A stretch of DNA of 8,181 nt from positions 1 through 8,181 of the forward strand of contig CAZGKF010000081.1 of the NCBI GenBank assembly GCA_964526475.1, given 5' to 3'. The notes under the pieces were generated by a model. That model was given only the letters and a program-made list of their open reading frames with translations. It was not told the origin of the DNA and did not search any database. Positions 6,012-8,181 of this stretch are shown in pieces. Numbering within the stretch: the stretch's first letter is position 1; every line of letters starts with the position of its first letter. The translations under genes and the position numbers were made by a program. This DNA is from CAYVTV01 sp964526475. GTDB lineage: Bacteria > Bacteroidota > Bacteroidia > Bacteroidales > GCA-2748055.

Positions 6012-7898
6012 ATGAGCACATACCTCCTAATCGAAAACGCATCCAAAGCTTTTGGTGATATTTCTCTTTTTAAAAATATCACGTTTAACCTTACCGAAGG
6101 CAGTAAATCAGCTCTTATAGCGAAAAATGGTTCAGGGAAAACCACATTGCTGAATATACTGGCAGGAAGGGATTCTTTTGATACGGGCAGTTATTATCTC
6201 AATAAAGACATCAAAGTCGCTTACCTTGAACAGAATCCTCAATTTGACACTGAATGTACAATGTTTCAGACAATTTATGGTGCTCCGGGCGAAATGATGG
6301 AAGCGGTAAGGAATTATGAATATGCATTATGGAAGAACGATAATAAATTACTTGAAAAGGCCTCTGGCAAGATGGAATTTTTTCAGGCATGGGATTTCGA
6401 TGCTAAAATAAAGCAAATGACGAGTGTCCTTAAGCTTCATGATGAAGGTCAACTGGTGGGAACTTTATCAGGCGGACAATTGAAACGCCTGGCATTGGCG
6501 GTTGCTTTGATCAATGAACCCGATCTGCTCATCCTCGACGAACCCACCAACCACCTCGACCTCGACATGATAGAATGGCTGGAGGAATACCTTTTGAAGG
6601 CGCGCATCACTCTTCTCATGGTGACACACGATCGTTATTTTCTCGACCGTATCTGTAATGAAATTATTGAAATAGACGAGAAAAACCTATATTCCTACAA
6701 AGGTAATTACTCTTACTTTCTTCAGAAGCGTGGTGATCGTCTGATAAATAAAGCCCAGGCTGTTGAAAAGGCTCAAAACCTCATGAGGACGGAGCTGGAA
6801 TGGATGCGTCGGATGCCCAAAGCCCGTACTACCAAGGCAAAATACCGGATTGATGCTTTTTATGAGCTTAAAGAGCAATCGGAATATCGTCGTAACGATA
6901 AGCAGGTGAAAATAGATGTGAAATCTTCCCGCCTTGGGAAGAAGATTCTTGCACTTGAAAATGTTTCCAAAAAATTCGGGGAAACAGTTATCCTTGATAA
7001 ATTTTCTTATTCATTTTTGCGCGGTGAGAAACTTGGCATTATAGGTCGCAATGGGGTAGGGAAGACTACTTTTTTGAATATCATTACCCATCAGATGAAA
7101 CCCGATACCGGCACTCTTGATCAGGGTGAAACAGTAGTATATGGTTACTACAGGCAGCAGGGTATTGATTTTAAACCGGGACAGCGGGTTATTGATATTG
7201 TTAAGGAAATAGCGGAAGTCATTACCCTTTCTGATGGTCGGCAATTATCTGTTTCCCAGTTTCTTCAGTTTTTCTTGTTTACCCCCGAAATGCAATATGT
7301 TAAGGTGGAAAAACTCAGCGGTGGCGAAAAAAGGAGGCTATACCTGATGACTGTTCTTATGCGCAACCCCAATTTTCTGATACTGGATGAACCCACCAAC
7401 GACTTCGATATTGTTACATTGAATGTTCTCGAAGATTACTTGGCGAATTTTGGTGGTTGCCTCATAATAGTTTCTCATGATCGTTTCTTCATGGATAAAC
7501 TTGTTGACCACCTTTTTATCTTTGAAGGGGATGGGGTAGTTTATGATTTTCCCGGAAACTACAGTGAATACTGTATGTCGCAAAAACAGCAGGAAATAGA
7601 AATCCGCTACGGGGAAACTCAAAAACGGACTAAAACCAATGAGAAATCAACCACAAAGGCTGCCCTGAAACCCGCCTTGAAAAAGCTCTCATTCAAAGAG
7701 AAAATCGAGCTGAAGAAACTTACTGCTGAAATAGAATTGCTGGAAAAAGAAAAATCCCTTCTGGAGTCGGAACTTTCCAGTGGAATGCTGAAAGCTGACG
7801 AACTGATGATTAAATCAAAACGGATAGGGGAGTTGATAAGCTTTATAGATCAGAAAACCGACCGTTGGCTTGAACTGAGTGAAAAAGAAAGTTCATAG
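6012..7898 (+). CDS. ABC-F family ATPase, Uup type
   Basis: Soluble twin-ATPase ABC protein without membrane domains (628 aa), acting on ribosomes or, for Uup, linked to genome stability and branched DNA. NBD1: Walker A AKNGSGKTT (37-45), signature LSGGQLKRLALA (152-163), Walker B LLILDEPTNHLDLD (172-185), H-loop THDRYF (205-210). The inter-domain arm follows, with EWMRRMPKARTTKAKYR (263-279). NBD2: Walker A GRNGVGKTT (345-353), signature LSGGEKRRL (435-443), Walker B FLILDEPTNDFD (455-466), H-loop SHDRFF (488-493). Residues about 555-625 are a charged coiled coil typical of the Uup C-terminal domain. NHLD in NBD1 with a NDxD form in NBD2, plus the coiled coil, supports Uup over EttA or the antibiotic-resistance ABC-Fs. 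The first Walker A glycine is Ala37; I believe this is common in Bacteroidota homologues. Both catalytic glutamates (E178, E460) are present. It appears monocistronic. Confidence 0.92.
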   Translation: MSTYLLIENASKAFGDISLFKNITFNLTEGSKSALIAKNGSGKTTLLNILAGRDSFDTGSYYLNKDIKVAYLEQNPQFDTECTMFQTIYGAPGEMMEAVRNYEYALWKNDNKLLEKASGKMEFFQAWDFDAKIKQMTSVLKLHDEGQLVGTLSGGQLKRLALAVALINEPDLLILDEPTNHLDLDMIEWLEEYLLKARITLLMVTHDRYFLDRICNEIIEIDEKNLYSYKGNYSYFLQKRGDRLINKAQAVEKAQNLMRTELEWMRRMPKARTTKAKYRIDAFYELKEQSEYRRNDKQVKIDVKSSRLGKKILALENVSKKFGETVILDKFSYSFLRGEKLGIIGRNGVGKTTFLNIITHQMKPDTGTLDQGETVVYGYYRQQGIDFKPGQRVIDIVKEIAEVITLSDGRQLSVSQFLQFFLFTPEMQYVKVEKLSGGEKRRLYLMTVLMRNPNFLILDEPTNDFDIVTLNVLEDYLANFGGCLIIVSHDRFFMDKLVDHLFIFEGDGVVYDFPGNYSEYCMSQKQQEIEIRYGETQKRTKTNEKSTTKAALKPALKKLSFKEKIELKKLTAEIELLEKEKSLLESELSSGMLKADELMIKSKRIGELISFIDQKTDRWLELSEKESS

Positions 7899-8144
7899 TA
7901 CTAATGGAAAGCCAAATTTTGAGGGTGATATACAAGAAACCGGTAAAAGTGCTTTTTTTACTTTCGTGGTATAATACTAACCCGAACTGATAAAGCCATA
8001 TCCGATAGGGTAAAATGTATATCATTTCTTAATCACCAGGTAGTAGTTATAATAGTAAATTATGACATACCTAAGGTGGACGAGCCAGAACCAAACAAAT
8101 AACAAATCTCAAAATACAAATAACAGATAAATTTCAATCAACAA
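7899..8144. other. Non-coding tail and A-rich leader before the four-helix-bundle gene
   Basis: No convincing gene lies here. GTAAAA (7943-7948) and TTTTAC (7956-7961) can form a weak AT stem near a seven-T run and may be the ABC-F terminator. TACTTTCG (7959-7966) is a one-mismatch match to the -7 promoter box with no TTG at proper spacing. Bases 8091-8144 are A-rich with a repeated 10-mer ACAAATAACA at 8095-8104 and 8116-8125. This kind of leader I associate with four-helix-bundle protein genes in this phylum. Confidence 0.4.
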
Positions 8145-8181
8145 ATGACAAAACAGGTTTATGATTTAGAAGAACGAACTT
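8145..8181 (+). CDS. Four-helix-bundle protein (23S rRNA intervening-sequence protein family), 5' end only
   Basis: An ATG at 8145 opens a frame of 12 codons to the window edge (MTKQVYDLEERT). The YDLEERT stretch matches the conserved N-terminus of the roughly 120-residue four-helix-bundle proteins (TIGR02436 type), named for homologues inside 23S rRNA intervening sequences but in Bacteroidota mostly chromosomal and of unknown function. The preceding A-rich leader with ACAAATAACA repeats supports the assignment. The rest lies beyond the window, so it may be intact or broken. Confidence 0.65.
   Translation, partial: MTKQVYDLEERT

Noticed and set aside
7843..8025. 60-codon minus-strand frame overlapping the ABC-F 3' end
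   Set aside because: It overlaps the conserved coiled-coil end of the ABC-F gene, and no motif, promoter or homology signal is visible.
8062..8130. 22-codon plus-strand frame before the four-helix-bundle gene
   Set aside because: The peptide is an Asn/Gln/Thr-rich reading of the A-rich leader repeats.

Overview
The window looks like chromosomal DNA of a Bacteroidota species, probably a Bacteroidales/Marinilabiliales-type anaerobe or facultative organism. The sequence is moderately AT-rich. Starts lack clear Shine-Dalgarno sequences and sit behind A-rich leaders. Several upstream regions carry the Bacteroidota -7 promoter box TAnnTTTG. The right edge holds the beginning of a four-helix-bundle (23S rRNA intervening-sequence type) protein, a family common in this phylum. 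No species can be named from the sequence alone.

Layout, left to right. Bases 1-348 are mostly non-coding, with an unresolved gene end or gene start at the left edge, a stem-loop and a promoter box. Next is a CPA2-type cation:proton antiporter with a C-terminal nucleotide-binding RCK/TrkA-N domain (349-1992, +). Convergent to it, with a 43-bp gap, is a large three-module redox protein (2036-4312, -): a membrane di-iron desaturase/oxygenase, a Rieske [2Fe-2S] ferredoxin and an NqrF-type FAD/NAD(P)H reductase in one chain. Divergent from that gene is a xylose-isomerase-like TIM-barrel sugar (phosphate) isomerase/epimerase (4941-5750, +). The gap between this pair holds a cluster of five short perfect hairpins of REP type. 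Downstream of the isomerase is a palindrome-rich stretch and a 91-bp MITE-like element with perfect 18-bp terminal inverted repeats. Then comes an Uup-type ABC-F ATPase (6012-7898, +) with its own TAnnTTTG promoter. A short non-coding tail leads to the truncated four-helix-bundle gene (8145-8181, +).

The most interesting gene is the fusion. Its desaturase module carries the TQHAGL and HMGYHLEHHLFP motifs that I associate with the MocD (rhizopine oxygenase-like) group. In rhizobia MocD is thought to work with a separate Rieske ferredoxin (MocE) and reductase (MocF); here equivalent modules are in one polypeptide, so it may be a self-sufficient NAD(P)H-driven oxygenase. The divergent neighbour belongs to the fold used by inositol- and sugar-processing isomerases. 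This allows, but does not prove, a small locus for oxidative demethylation or hydroxylation of a methylated polyol or a lipid. The antiporter and the ABC-F gene look like independent housekeeping or stress genes.
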